DNA of 64,000 bases from an uncultured Lachnospiraceae bacterium (GTDB taxonomy: Bacteria > Bacillota > Clostridia > Lachnospirales > Lachnospiraceae): positions 62,001 to 126,000 of the forward strand of contig CANOZK010000002.1 of the NCBI GenBank assembly GCA_947571775.1, read 5' to 3'. Positions 1 through 9,622 of the stretch are shown piece after piece. The first letter of the stretch is position 1. Each line of letters begins with the position of its first letter. Under the pieces are notes generated by a model. That model searched no databases. It worked only from the letters and a program-made list of their open reading frames with translations, and was not told the origin of the DNA. A program made the position numbers and the translations under genes.

Positions 1-739
1 CATTTTCCATATCTGTCCCGTCCTGAAACTCCCCAATAACGTCTTTTTGCTGCTCGGATGTAAGTTCTTCCGCTGCCAGACCGCTGCTGGCGTTTTCCTC
101 TCCGATAAAACACACGCTTAAAGTCTTCGCCCCTTCTACCACATGGTTATTGGTCGCGATCAAAAGCTCCGTATCGTTTTCTCCCACAATGATTCCCGAA
201 CCGCTGGACTGGCCTTCGTATTCCTGTGTCTGTCCGCTGCCCCAGCCAAAGAAATCAAAAGTCGGAATCTCCTGAATGCTGACAGAAGTAATGGCCACCA
301 CAGACGGCATGGTATTCTTCGCCACATCCGCCACGCTTGTGGTACTTATCGGCATCGCACTAGCCTGGCTTTTTTTCTCCAGACTATCGGTTGTGTCTTC
401 CGCTTCCTTGTCCGCAGGCACCATGCTAACCGTTCCCACCTGCTGACTGGACTGCCCTTGGCCAAAGAAATGATTGCCCACCACATTGACGCCCTGGAAA
501 GCCACGCCAGCCACCAGGCCGAATACCAGGCCCCCGGCTATTACAGCCGTCATTTTTTTGCCCAGGCCGCTGCCCTTTCTTCCAGGTTTGGGCGGCTCTG
601 GCTCTGGGCTTCCCTGCGGCCCCGGCTGATAATAATGATACTGTCTCTGCGGCTCTGTTTCGATTCCCGCATAGTTTTCTGTCTGCTGCTTTTCTTCTGG
701 TTCACCCGATCCGCCAATTAAAATAAAATCATTACCCAT
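1..739 (-). CDS. HtrA/DegP-like membrane-anchored serine protease, N-terminal part
   Basis: The C-terminal part lies beyond the window edge; 246 codons are visible. The start ATG at 739 is preceded by AGGAG. After a hydrophilic Gln/Pro/Glu-rich cytoplasmic segment there is one membrane anchor (about residues 57-80), a Ser/Thr/Asp linker, and the start of a trypsin-like fold with SVVAITSV and the catalytic-His motif NNHVVEGA (His at about 199). Asp, Ser and PDZ parts are not visible. HtrA proteases of this layout sit outside the membrane and degrade misfolded exported proteins. The gene follows glmS on the same strand after 142 bp; I saw no convincing promoter or terminator in that gap. The family call is strong; the exact paralogue is unknown. 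Confidence 0.85.
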   Translation of the reverse strand, partial: MGNDFILIGGSGEPEEKQQTENYAGIETEPQRQYHYYQPGPQGSPEPEPPKPGRKGSGLGKKMTAVIAGGLVFGLVAGVAFQGVNVVGNHFFGQGQSSQQVGTVSMVPADKEAEDTTDSLEKKSQASAMPISTTSVADVAKNTMPSVVAITSVSIQEIPTFDFFGWGSGQTQEYEGQSSGSGIIVGENDTELLIATNNHVVEGAKTLSVCFIGEENASSGLAAEELTSEQQKDVIGEFQDGTDMEN

Positions 740-881
740 AATCTATATCTCCTTTCTGCCGACGCTTCTTTTGCCGTATTCACTGTTCCTTGATTTATTA
801 TGGGTACAGTCTAACAATGAAATGTGTTTAATCTGTGACAAAACATTTAAAAAAAGGTGATTTTATGGGGATAACAGCTTT

Positions 882-2708
882 CTACTCCACGGTTACTGAT
901 TTTGCCAGATTCCGAGGTTTATCCACATCCAGCCCTCTTCCCAGAGATACATAATAACCGAATAATTGTAGGGGAATGACCGCCAGAGAGTTGGTAAAAT
1001 ATGGGTTTGTCTCTGGAAGGTATACCACATAGTCTGCGCTTTTTTCCACTTCTTTATTCCCGGCGTTGGTCACAGCCATTACGAACGCCCCCCTTGTGCG
1101 AACCTCCTGCATATTGCTGAGAGTCTTTTTGTAAAGGCTTTTCTGGGTCACCAGAGCGACCACCAGGGTGTCCTGTTCAATCAGAGAAATCGTTCCATGC
1201 TTCAATTCCCCTGCCGCATAAGCCTCTGAGTGGATGTAGGAAATCTCCTTTAATTTCAGGGAGCCTTCCAAAGAGATGGCATAGTCGATGCCCCTGCCGA
1301 TAAAAAATACATGCTCCGTGGCCAGATATCGGTTGGCAAAATGTTGAAGCTTTTCCTTGGAGCCCAACAGCAGCTCAATCTGATCCGGAAGCTTCTTCAA
1401 ATCGTTCAGCAAACTTTGGAACTGCTGCTCATCTATTTGATTTCTGACTTTTGCAAAATGAATCGCCAGCAGATATTCCGCAACCAATTGGGTGCTGTAT
1501 GCCTTTGTGGTGGCTACCGCGATCTCCGGCCCGGCCCAGGTATACATCACATTGTCTGCCTCTCGGGCGATAGAACTTCCCACGACGTTGACAATTCCCA
1601 GTGTTCGGACGCCGCAGTTTTTTGCCTCCCGCAAAGCAGCCAGAGAATCCGCCGTCTCCCCGGACTGGCTTACTACGATAACCAGCGTGCCCGGCTGGAA
1701 AATCGGGTTGCGGTAGCGAAATTCCGAGGCCAGATCCACTTCCACGGGTATCCGGGCCAGCCCTTCAAAAACATATTTTGCAGTCACTCCCGTATGGTAA
1801 GCGGAGCCGCAGGCAACGATATAAATTTTGCTGATTTCCCGGATTTCTTCCTCTGTCATTCCCAGTTCTTCGATGAGGATCTCGTTTTCTTTCAGGCGGG
1901 GGCGCAGCGTATCCGTGACTGCCTGGGGCTGCTCATAGATTTCCTTGAGCATAAAGTATTCATAGCCCGCCTTTTCCGCCGCGGAAATATCCCACTCAAT
2001 CTCTGTGGACTCTTTTTGGATCTCCTCCTCGTCGATATTATAGAAGTTCAAAGAATCCTTGGTGAGTCGGACAATTTCCTGATTTTCGATAAAATATACA
2101 TTCCGGGTATATTTTAAGACAGCGGGAACATCCGAGGCGATAAAATTCCCCTCCTTGCCCTGGCCTACGATTAGAGGGCTGTCTTTTCTCACCGCATAAA
2201 TCTCCTCTGGATGTTCCTTAAACAAAATTCCCAGGGCATAAGAACCTTCCACCCGGTACAAAACCTTGGTAATGGTATCCAGCGGATTGCCGTTGTAATA
2301 ATAGTCCAGCAGGTGCGCCAAAACCTCGGTGTCTGTCTCCGAGACAAACTGATAACCCTTTTTTTCCAGCTTCCTGCGCAATTTCAAATAGTTCTCAATG
2401 ATGCCGTTGTGCACGACGGCGATGGAGCAGTCCTTGTTGTAATGGGGATGAGCGTTGGTATCCGTAGGCGACCCATGGGTAGCCCAGCGTGTATGACCGA
2501 TGCCGGAAAATCCGGGCAGAGTGGCCCCGCCTTTTGTCAGTTCCTCCAAAACCTTCAACTTCCCGGTGGATTTTACCATGTCAATTTCACTGCCGTTAAA
2601 AACAGCAATCCCCGCAGAGTCATATCCGCGGTATTCCAGTTTAGAAAGACCGTCCAGCAGTATAGGGGCAGCCTGTTCGCTCCCAATGTATCCTACAATT
2701 CCACACAT
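882..2708 (-). CDS. glmS: Glutamine--fructose-6-phosphate aminotransferase (isomerizing)
   Basis: Makes glucosamine-6-phosphate from fructose-6-phosphate and glutamine, the first step toward UDP-GlcNAc for peptidoglycan and surface glycans; cytosolic. The 608 residues match the usual length. The protein begins MCGIVGYIG, so Cys2 is the N-terminal glutaminase nucleophile; the class-II amidotransferase domain covers about 1-230. Two SIS sugar-isomerase domains follow (motifs SQSGETADS and STQLVAEYL), and the C-terminus ends KSVTVE as usual. It lies 46 bp downstream of a glycosyltransferase on the same strand. That gap is far too short for a glmS ribozyme, so the ribozyme control seen in many Firmicutes is absent here. 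Confidence 0.97.
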   Translation of the reverse strand: MCGIVGYIGSEQAAPILLDGLSKLEYRGYDSAGIAVFNGSEIDMVKSTGKLKVLEELTKGGATLPGFSGIGHTRWATHGSPTDTNAHPHYNKDCSIAVVHNGIIENYLKLRRKLEKKGYQFVSETDTEVLAHLLDYYYNGNPLDTITKVLYRVEGSYALGILFKEHPEEIYAVRKDSPLIVGQGKEGNFIASDVPAVLKYTRNVYFIENQEIVRLTKDSLNFYNIDEEEIQKESTEIEWDISAAEKAGYEYFMLKEIYEQPQAVTDTLRPRLKENEILIEELGMTEEEIREISKIYIVACGSAYHTGVTAKYVFEGLARIPVEVDLASEFRYRNPIFQPGTLVIVVSQSGETADSLAALREAKNCGVRTLGIVNVVGSSIAREADNVMYTWAGPEIAVATTKAYSTQLVAEYLLAIHFAKVRNQIDEQQFQSLLNDLKKLPDQIELLLGSKEKLQHFANRYLATEHVFFIGRGIDYAISLEGSLKLKEISYIHSEAYAAGELKHGTISLIEQDTLVVALVTQKSLYKKTLSNMQEVRTRGAFVMAVTNAGNKEVEKSADYVVYLPETNPYFTNSLAVIPLQLFGYYVSLGRGLDVDKPRNLAKSVTVE

Positions 2709-2753
2709 AATTCTTATCCTCCCAACTCCATTTTGCGTAATTTTCTATTTCTT

Positions 2754-3701
2754 TTATCCTATGTCCGTCTGCTGCCCTTTGCCCTTCCAGTACTCTGGAT
2801 TCATGGTACACGCCTGTATCCATTTGGACGGCAAATACCGATAATGCTTTCCCAGTTGGTATCCCAGATATTTAAAGCCGCTCTGGGCGATAAGTTTGGG
2901 AAGCAGCCAGGGCTGCCGCCGATTCAGCAGATAACGGGCCGTGGCTTTAACCAGGGCGATTCCCGCCCCCTCCGACGGGACATCTGCAAAAATCTCTGGA
3001 TGCTCCGCCTGGGACACGCCCAGATCAAAATTTCTATGAAACTGCTGTCTGCAATTATAATTGTGGGAATGAATCACCTGTGCGTCGGCGGCATAGGCGA
3101 TCCCATAGCCGGCCTGTATCAGTCCTGCCCCATAGATCATATCTTCATTAAAGATCGCCCGTGGGATAAACCCGCCCTGTTTCACATAAATTTCCCGATC
3201 ATAAGCCGCACATACATTAGAGCAGAAATAAGTCTTAATTCCGCGACTGCTCAAATCCTCCTGCCATTTTACCTCATTTTCATCCGGGTAATTAAATCTT
3301 CTGGTAAACGATTCGATGCAGTGGGCATCTCTGTCCGGAACCTGTCTAGCATAGCTGGCCGCTACCTTTGGCTGCTGAAGAGGCTGAATCAGTTTTTCCA
3401 ACAGCTCCCGGTTTCTGGGCATGGCGTCTTGCGTCATACAGACCAGGATATCGCCTGTGGCATATTTTGCTCCCTGCCGCCTGGTTCCGCCATGGTCGAA
3501 CTCTGACTTGGCAATATGATGCACTTGCAGATTGTCCCGTCCCTTCTCCCAATCCGTGTTCCAGAACTGTTTTTCTGTATTCATAATAATCACGCTGTGA
3601 ATCGGATATGTCTGCCCGTACAGCCGATCCAACAGTTTTGCAAACTCTTTCCCTGGCCAATAAGTTGGAATTAAAACATCCACCCGAACTTTTTCTTCCA
3701 T
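2754..3701 (-). CDS. GT2 family glycosyltransferase (rhamnosyltransferase-like)
   Basis: 315 residues from the ATG at 3701, chosen because AGGAG sits 8 nt upstream; an upstream in-frame ATG at 3755 lacks this site. The N-terminus VDVLIPTYWPG is a GT-A nucleotide-sugar binding start, SEFDHGGTRR resembles rhamnosyltransferases, and CMTQDAMP corresponds to the DXD region. The protein should be cytosolic or membrane-associated and add one sugar to a lipid-linked surface polymer; acceptor and sugar cannot be read from sequence. It sits between an LCP ligase gene and glmS, consistent with one polysaccharide transcription unit. Confidence 0.82.
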   Translation of the reverse strand: MEEKVRVDVLIPTYWPGKEFAKLLDRLYGQTYPIHSVIIMNTEKQFWNTDWEKGRDNLQVHHIAKSEFDHGGTRRQGAKYATGDILVCMTQDAMPRNRELLEKLIQPLQQPKVAASYARQVPDRDAHCIESFTRRFNYPDENEVKWQEDLSSRGIKTYFCSNVCAAYDREIYVKQGGFIPRAIFNEDMIYGAGLIQAGYGIAYAADAQVIHSHNYNCRQQFHRNFDLGVSQAEHPEIFADVPSEGAGIALVKATARYLLNRRQPWLLPKLIAQSGFKYLGYQLGKHYRYLPSKWIQACTMNPEYWKGKGQQTDIG

Positions 3702-3777
3702 AACGAAAACTCCTAAACACAAACAGCCGCCGATTACCTTTTTTGCGGTAACCAACGACTGTACTACTTTGTACTGT

Positions 3778-3806
3778 CAGAACAGTTTAAATACCTTCAC
3801 TGTTAC
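3778..3806 (+). repeat. Copy A of a dispersed ~28-nt inverted-repeat element
   Basis: Intercistronic copy of the family described at 39739-39766. Core AACAGTTtAaATACcTTC is followed by an intact right arm CTGTTAC; the left arm is AGAACAG instead of GTAACAG. It lies between the LCP gene and the downstream glycosyltransferase. Confidence 0.6.
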
Positions 3807-3815
3807 TTATTCCCT

Positions 3816-5201
3816 TTATTCTGTCCACGTCTGGTCCTGTACGCCATTGCTGTCTTGATAGGAGCCAGTATCCTGATAGATATCCCCGTTCGGCTCCTGC
3901 GCCTGCGGTTCAGAATAATAGTCGTCCGAGTATCCCGTATCCGAATACCCTGTGTCCGAATATCCGTTATCTGTATAGCTGCTATCCGTGTACCCAGAAT
4001 TATCTTGCTGATAATTATCTGTGTTATCATAGCCGGAAGTTTCTTCTGGCGTCTGTGTATCGTGATAGCTTTCACTTTCAGAATTATACACGGTCGGGGT
4101 ATCGGTATCGGTCACCTCAGCGTCGGTATCGGTACTGTCCCCCTGCGAAGATTCGTTATCTTTAGAGGTATCCAGATTTCCCATTTCTGCAATCTTCTGG
4201 CTGCGGTGGCCGACTACATCAGAAGGATTGTAGGTATCGTCCGCAAACAGAAACTTGTGCAGTTCCTTCACATTGGTATACAAGGTATTTGGAAGCACCA
4301 CATCTCCTTTTCCCTCAATGGTTTTGTCCGTGTGTTCATACGGAAAACCGCAGGTTTCATCAAAGGTATAAGAGAGCATTCCGGCGCCCATGTCAAAAAT
4401 CTGGGACTTGGACAAGGATGTTTTTACCAGCGGAAATACCTCGTCCATAATACTGGACAGCGTACCCAAGCTGGATTTCTTTGCCTTCTGCACCAGCTTC
4501 TGGAGAATCAGACGCTGCCGCTCCGTCCGTTCAAAATCCAAACCGGCGGTGTAACGAATCCTGGCATAAGAAGTCGCCTGCACGCCGTTTAAATCATATA
4601 CGCCCGCTACTTCTGGTTCAATCCGCGTATAGTCCTGGCCGGTAATCTCGGAAGTTTCCACACAGTAATTATTCATGTGAACCACTTCGTCCGCCGTCAT
4701 CTCAATGGTCAGGCCTCCCAGCAGGTCAATGACTTTTACCAGCGCGTTCATATCCACGGTCACATAATCCTGAATCTGCAAATCCAGATTGGTATTCAAC
4801 ATGGAAACCGCCTGGCTGGCACCCCCGGCCATATAGGCCGCATTCGCTTTCTGATAAGAGCTGTTCCCGATATTCAACAGGGTATCCCGATAAATCGAAA
4901 CCAGCTTGACTGCCTTGGTATCGTTGTTAATACTGGCAATGATAATCGTATCACTGTTGTTGACCCCCATTTCCGAGCCTTCACCACGGGAATCCACGCC
5001 GAAGAGGGCAATATTCTGGTAACCAGTCATTTTCTCACTTGCAACCACATTCATCTCTACATTTTCCAGTTCTTCCCCGTCGATCTGATTCAGACGGGAA
5101 TCGATCTGCCCGTAGACAAACAATCCGCCGATCAGCAGCAGAAGAATCAGCAGTTCCCCAACAAACAACAATATCCTTTTCTTGGTTCCTCTTCTAGCCA
5201 T
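3816..5201 (-). CDS. LCP family (LytR-CpsA-Psr) cell-wall polymer ligase
   Basis: LCP proteins transfer undecaprenyl-diphosphate-linked glycopolymers to peptidoglycan on the outer face of the membrane. 461 residues: a short basic N-terminus, one membrane segment (about 9-30), then the LCP domain (about 60-300) with NIALFGVDSRG, NSDTIIIASI, the arginine-containing SIYRDTLL, and RIRYTAGLDFERTERQ, which carries the conserved pyrophosphate-binding Arg/Asp residues. The C-terminal ~110 residues are low-complexity Asp/Ser/Thr/Tyr-rich with short near-repeats of DTGYS and SYTDNGY type; this tail is not part of the enzyme and probably lies in the wall. Upstream is the priming transferase (16-bp gap), downstream a glycosyltransferase. 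Confidence 0.92.
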   Translation of the reverse strand: MARRGTKKRILLFVGELLILLLLIGGLFVYGQIDSRLNQIDGEELENVEMNVVASEKMTGYQNIALFGVDSRGEGSEMGVNNSDTIIIASINNDTKAVKLVSIYRDTLLNIGNSSYQKANAAYMAGGASQAVSMLNTNLDLQIQDYVTVDMNALVKVIDLLGGLTIEMTADEVVHMNNYCVETSEITGQDYTRIEPEVAGVYDLNGVQATSYARIRYTAGLDFERTERQRLILQKLVQKAKKSSLGTLSSIMDEVFPLVKTSLSKSQIFDMGAGMLSYTFDETCGFPYEHTDKTIEGKGDVVLPNTLYTNVKELHKFLFADDTYNPSDVVGHRSQKIAEMGNLDTSKDNESSQGDSTDTDAEVTDTDTPTVYNSESESYHDTQTPEETSGYDNTDNYQQDNSGYTDSSYTDNGYSDTGYSDTGYSDDYYSEPQAQEPNGDIYQDTGSYQDSNGVQDQTWTE

Positions 5202-5217
5202 GTTTTTCCCCTTACTT

Positions 5218-6627
5218 TCAATAAGCGTTTTCGTTTACAAATCCCTTGAATATGGTCAAAACAAGGATTTTCACGTCAAAACCCAGCGTCCAGTTCTCAA
5301 TGTAATACAGATCATACTCAATGCGCTTACGGATGGATGTGTCTCCCCGGTATCCATTTACCTGCGCCCAGCCGGTCAAACCCGGCCGCACCTGATGTTT
5401 GACCATATATCTGGGAATCTCTTCCCGGAATTTTTCTACAAAGAACGGCCGCTCCGGCCTCGGACCTACTAGGCTCATATCGCCCTTTAAGATATTGAAA
5501 AGCTGCGGCAGCTCGTCAATGCTCGTCCGGCGCATCAGTTTTCCGATCCCCGTCACACGGGGGTCATCCTTCGTGGTCCATGCTTTCTTCTCTTCGCTCT
5601 CTTTTTGCACTTCCATAGAGCGGAATTTGTACATCTGGAACGTCTTGTTATGCAGGCCCACCCGTTCCTGTTTGTAAATCAGCGGGCCCGGCGACGTGAT
5701 TTTGATCAGCAGACACGCCAGCAGCATCACCGGAGATGTCACCACAATCCCGCAGACGGAGCCTACAATGTCAATCAGTCTCTTTAGCAGAGCCAGGAAA
5801 TTATTGGTCAAAGGCACATGCCGGATGTTGATGACCGGCAGCCCCAGAATGTCCTCTGTATAAGGCCGTGTCGGAATAATGTTATTGTAATCGGGAATAA
5901 ATTTTGTATGCACGCCCGATTTTTCACAAAGTCCTACAATCTCTTCTAGCCTGTAATATTCATCCAGCCCCAACGTAATCGCAATCTCATCCAAATGATT
6001 TTCCAGTAAAATAGACGTCAGACCGGAAATCTCTCCAATTACGGGAATCCCTTTGTATATGGTTTTCGGCTTCACGTGGTCATCCAGAATGCCCTGAACC
6101 GTATATCCCCACTGGGGATTGGTGATGATGCGGTCGATATATTCTTCAGCCGCCCGGCTGTACCCCACCAAAAGGATATGCTTCTGGTTAAAACCTCTGC
6201 GGCGCATATCCCGCAGTACATATCGGATCACATTGCGCAGAGCCGTCTCCGCCACAATATTGATTCCGTAAAAAATAAAGATCACAGAACGGGAAAAGTC
6301 AATAATCTTTAGCACATACAGCGCCACCATAATCAGGAATACGCCCAGCGTATTGGCCTTTGTAATATTGGCCAGCTCCAGCCGGCGCCCCTGCACCCGT
6401 TTCGGCGTATACAGATTAAACGCATAATATAAAATCAAAAAACCAGGTACAATAAATACCAGCGCAAACATATACTGTTCAAAAGAAAGTACCCGGACAG
6501 AGGTTTTGGAATAAGGCCCCTGGAATTTTAAAAACCAGGCCGTCACATAGGACAGTGCGATAACCAAAGCATCGAATACCACATGCAGACGGTTAAAATA
6601 TCTTTGGTTGTCTTTGATCAATTTCAC
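5218..6627 (-). CDS. Undecaprenyl-phosphate sugar-1-phosphate transferase (WcaJ/CpsE type)
   Basis: Polyisoprenyl-phosphate hexose-1-phosphate transferase that loads the first sugar phosphate onto the lipid carrier. 469 residues: four or five N-terminal membrane helices (about 15-130), a CoA-binding-like Rossmann segment (HILLVGYSRAAEEYI, about 150-250), then the conserved catalytic bacterial sugar transferase domain (about 270-469) with a membrane helix, KYKQERVGL-like and MYKFRSM motifs, DELPQLFNILKGDMSLVGPRPE and VRPGLTGWAQVNGY. The first sugar cannot be assigned. A good promoter lies upstream at 6689-6717, so this gene probably heads the unit transferase-LCP-GT2-glmS. Confidence 0.93.
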   Translation of the reverse strand: MKLIKDNQRYFNRLHVVFDALVIALSYVTAWFLKFQGPYSKTSVRVLSFEQYMFALVFIVPGFLILYYAFNLYTPKRVQGRRLELANITKANTLGVFLIMVALYVLKIIDFSRSVIFIFYGINIVAETALRNVIRYVLRDMRRRGFNQKHILLVGYSRAAEEYIDRIITNPQWGYTVQGILDDHVKPKTIYKGIPVIGEISGLTSILLENHLDEIAITLGLDEYYRLEEIVGLCEKSGVHTKFIPDYNNIIPTRPYTEDILGLPVINIRHVPLTNNFLALLKRLIDIVGSVCGIVVTSPVMLLACLLIKITSPGPLIYKQERVGLHNKTFQMYKFRSMEVQKESEEKKAWTTKDDPRVTGIGKLMRRTSIDELPQLFNILKGDMSLVGPRPERPFFVEKFREEIPRYMVKHQVRPGLTGWAQVNGYRGDTSIRKRIEYDLYYIENWTLGFDVKILVLTIFKGFVNENAY

Positions 6628-6688
6628 TCACCTCTGTTGATTTTATTGTAACTGTTCCGTGCCCTCACAATTACATTTTATCAAATAT

Positions 6689-6717
6689 ACTATATAGTAG
6701 TTGCCCCTAAAAGGCAA
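6689..6717 (-). promoter_or_regulatory. Sigma-A-type promoter for the priming-transferase unit
   Basis: On the minus strand TTGCCT and TATAGT are separated by 17 nt, in a very AT-rich gap of 134 bp, about 62 bp before the start of the sugar transferase. Read by eye; no experimental support. Confidence 0.55.
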
Positions 6718-6761
6718 TAAAATATTCTTCCATAATCCTAAAATTTTTGTGAAAAATTTCT

Positions 6762-7718
6762 CTATTTTTGTAGGATTTTTAAAATATTTATCCATAATTC
6801 ACATTGAATCCTGCAATAATTATGAAAATTTTTGAACAAAAACTTCACTTTTCTGTTTTTTTGGCAGAGTTTCCAACCCTGCCGCAAACCAGTCACATAC
6901 TCCCTTCCAAACCCCTTTTTGACAAAAAAGAGAAACTTTATCAAAAAGCCCGCCGCCAAAAAAGGCAGATTCAAAAGGATTTGCAAAGGAGGCATATTTT
7001 TGTAAACCAGGTAAAGATTGTTTCGGGCGGAATAGCGCACCTTAAACGGATTATAGCGGGAACCCGTGGTGCCGCTGCCTACATGGCACACCACGGCCTC
7101 CGGCGCAAATACGTTTGTATAACCGTGTATTCTGGCCCGATAACCCAGATCCATATCCTCCAGATAGGCAAAATGCACCTCGTCAAAATATCCAATCCGT
7201 TTCATCACATCTTTACGGTAAATAGCGGCTCCTGCACAGGCGGCAAACACCGCCTTTTCCCGTTTATAATTCTGCTGCGGACGGCCATTGCCTCTCGCGT
7301 ATGCCCATCCCAGCGCACTGTAATAATTTCCTGCATTGTCCATCCGTGCCCGGTCATAAAACTGGATCATCTTAGCACTACAAGAAAACCTGCGGCGATC
7401 CTTTCGGATAGCAGCTAGAAGCCCGGATACAAACCCCGGCTGAGCCTCTGTATCATTGTTTAACAAAATAACAAACGGCGTTTTACTCGCACGGATCCCC
7501 ACATTGACTGCACCACAGAAGCCCTCGTTTTTGGGCAGACAGATCAGCTTTACCTCTGGGTATTCTTCCCGGATTAGCTCCTGGCTTTTGTCCTTGGAGC
7601 CATTATCCACTACAATCGTATCAAATTCCTGGTATTTCTGGCGGCGCAGGGCATCCAGGCAAGCCGGAAGGTAGGCAATACCATTATAATTCGGGATTAC
7701 AACTGTTACTTCTGCCAT
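6762..7718 (-). CDS. GT2 family glycosyltransferase
   Basis: 318 residues from the ATG at 7718, which follows AGGAGGAGG by 6 nt; the longer in-frame start at 7739 would lie upstream of that site. GT-A domain: VTVVIPNYNG at the N-terminus, VVDNGSKDKS, the DXD-like LLNNDTEA, GFDEVHFAYLEDMDLGYR (acceptor and ED motif), a typical rhamnosyl- or surface-glycan transferase pattern. A hydrophobic stretch near residues 265-285 may associate with the membrane. It follows a two-domain GT2 gene after 67 bp. Substrate unknown. Confidence 0.87.
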   Translation of the reverse strand: MAEVTVVIPNYNGIAYLPACLDALRRQKYQEFDTIVVDNGSKDKSQELIREEYPEVKLICLPKNEGFCGAVNVGIRASKTPFVILLNNDTEAQPGFVSGLLAAIRKDRRRFSCSAKMIQFYDRARMDNAGNYYSALGWAYARGNGRPQQNYKREKAVFAACAGAAIYRKDVMKRIGYFDEVHFAYLEDMDLGYRARIHGYTNVFAPEAVVCHVGSGTTGSRYNPFKVRYSARNNLYLVYKNMPPLQILLNLPFLAAGFLIKFLFFVKKGFGREYVTGLRQGWKLCQKNRKVKFLFKNFHNYCRIQCELWINILKILQK

Positions 7719-7760
7719 GCTTTCCTCCTCCTGACGCACTTACTGCGTCATCCAGGCAGG

Positions 7761-7780
7761 TTTGGAAGTTTACTTCCAAA
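7761..7780. other. Intercistronic palindrome between two glycosyltransferase genes
   Basis: TTTGGAAGT and ACTTCCAAA face each other across a 2-nt centre. No T-run follows on the minus strand, so it is not a good intrinsic terminator; an RNA hairpin or processing site is possible. Confidence 0.4.
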
Positions 7781-7785
7781 CTTTC

Positions 7786-9615
7786 TTACTTTCTTCCGTC
7801 TGAATCCATGGGTTTGAGGGAATAATTCCATTTCGTTAAGGAAAAATTTTTATTATAGTACGGATCCTTTTTCAGAAGCTCCAGCCAGCGGCTGCGCATA
7901 TACTCGATTTCCCGCTGGAAACGCCGCACCTTTTCTTCATCATCCTCCGCGCCCCTGCTTTTGGACTCGTAATGATACAATTCCACGTAAGGATTGTACA
8001 CCACCAGATAGCCCAACTGCCTGACTTTCAAACACAAATCGATGTCGTTAAAAGCTACGGTCAATTCCTCGGTAAATCCCCCCGCTCTGCGAAACGCCTC
8101 CGCTTTCATCATCATACAGGCGGCCGTCACCGCACTCAAGTCCTGCTGAATCGAAGCCTTGTGCAGATATCCGGTGCGATCCCGAGACATTCCCACAAAC
8201 ATATGCCCGGCAACACCTCCGATGCCTAGAATACAGCCTGCGTGCTGAATCGTGCCGTCCGGGTAATAGAGCTTTGCTCCCACGGCTCCGACCTCCGGGC
8301 GCTGGCAGTTCGCGAGCATCTCCTGCATCCAGTCCGGCGCAATCACCTCAATATCGTTGTTGAGAAACAATAAATATTGACCCTTTGCCAGAGAAACGCC
8401 GTAATTATTGATCGCAGAATAATTAAACTCTTTTTCCCAGACAGCCACCCGGATGCGATCCCGTTTTTTTAATTCCTCATAATACTCAAAAATCTCATCC
8501 GTCACGCTGTTGTTCTCAATGATGATAACCTCATAATTTCGATACGTGGATTTTTCCTCTATGGAACACAGGCAGTTTTCCAGCGTTTCTTTTTCATCCT
8601 TATTCGGAATGATAATAGAAATCAATTCCTCCTCGCGCACCGGATACGTGACCCGATAAAACCCCAAATCCATGGTATGAGATACTTGCCCCGGCGTATC
8701 CATCCGCTTTAGATGCTCCTCGATGGCACGCTTTCCCGCCTCAAACGCATACATTTTGCTGGCCGGGTTATCGGCCGTGGAAGCTTTATGCGTGCGCCAA
8801 TGATAAAGGATCTCTGGAATGTGAAAAATTTTTCCAGCACATTCCGTACAGCGTAAAATAAAATCATAATCCTGGGCGCCGTCAAATTCTCTGCGAATGC
8901 CGCCCAGCCGCGCCACAATCTCCTTTCGCACCAGAAAGAAATGGGTAATGTAATTATTAGAGCGCAGCAGATCCAGGTTAAAATCCGGTTTCAGATGAGG
9001 CTGAAAATGTTCGGACAAATCAGTCGTCACTTTATCCTCATCCGTATAAATACAGTCAATCTCTGGATCGTTTTCCAGGGCGCAGGCTACCTCATATAAG
9101 GCATTGGGCGAAAGCAGGTCGTCGTGATCCAGCAACCCAATATAATCCCCGCAAGCCATGGCAAACGCCTGATTGGTATTTCCCGCAATGCCCAGATTTT
9201 CTGGAAGATTCTCATAACGAATTCGCGGATCGCGCGCGGCATACTCGGCGAGTACGGTTTCTACCGACTGATCAGAACCGGCATTGACGATGCACAGTTC
9301 CCAACTCTCATATGTCTGCGCCAGCACAGATTCGATCATTTCCCGCAGAAACTGCTCCGGCGTCTGGTAGGCAGGCACGGCCACGCTGATTTTCGGCTTT
9401 GCTTTCCACTTCTTTTTTTTCTGCCGCTTTAATTCGTCCTCGGTTGGCCGGTAGGCCTCATACCACGGCCCGTAGGGGACTTCCTCCGGTTCAAACCGTT
9501 CGCCCAAACGCACCCAAAATTCCTTTAACCCGTAATGCTTTAAGTAGCGCAATCCCTTTTGTATGGTATAAGGGGAAAGCTTTTTCAAAAGCCTCCCCCA
9601 CTCAATTTGACTCAT
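7786..9615 (-). CDS. Two-domain GT2 glycosyltransferase
   Basis: 609 residues from the ATG at 9615. The open frame extends to 9705 but that would overlap purD by 83 bp; the chosen start leaves 7 nt after the purD stop, with only a weak AAGAAG site, so translation may be coupled to purD. Two GT-A domains are visible: the first (about 75-290) with SVAVPAYQTPEQF, LLDHDDLL and CIYTDEDK; the second (about 330-560) with ISIIIPNKDEKETLE, IIIENNS, LLFLNNDIEV and FNDIDLCLKV. Such double proteins usually build alternating or long surface glycans; sugar and linkage are unknown. Confidence 0.88.
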   Translation of the reverse strand: MSQIEWGRLLKKLSPYTIQKGLRYLKHYGLKEFWVRLGERFEPEEVPYGPWYEAYRPTEDELKRQKKKKWKAKPKISVAVPAYQTPEQFLREMIESVLAQTYESWELCIVNAGSDQSVETVLAEYAARDPRIRYENLPENLGIAGNTNQAFAMACGDYIGLLDHDDLLSPNALYEVACALENDPEIDCIYTDEDKVTTDLSEHFQPHLKPDFNLDLLRSNNYITHFFLVRKEIVARLGGIRREFDGAQDYDFILRCTECAGKIFHIPEILYHWRTHKASTADNPASKMYAFEAGKRAIEEHLKRMDTPGQVSHTMDLGFYRVTYPVREEELISIIIPNKDEKETLENCLCSIEEKSTYRNYEVIIIENNSVTDEIFEYYEELKKRDRIRVAVWEKEFNYSAINNYGVSLAKGQYLLFLNNDIEVIAPDWMQEMLANCQRPEVGAVGAKLYYPDGTIQHAGCILGIGGVAGHMFVGMSRDRTGYLHKASIQQDLSAVTAACMMMKAEAFRRAGGFTEELTVAFNDIDLCLKVRQLGYLVVYNPYVELYHYESKSRGAEDDEEKVRRFQREIEYMRSRWLELLKKDPYYNKNFSLTKWNYSLKPMDSDGRK

Positions 9616-9622
9616 AGGCTTC

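Noticed and set aside
2709..2753. glmS ribozyme upstream of glmS
   Set aside because: The gap to the upstream gene is only 46 bp, far shorter than the ribozyme core, and no such sequence is visible.
2211..3506. 431-residue open frame on the plus strand
   Set aside because: It lies antisense to glmS and a glycosyltransferase, has no recognisable domain and no good ribosome site.
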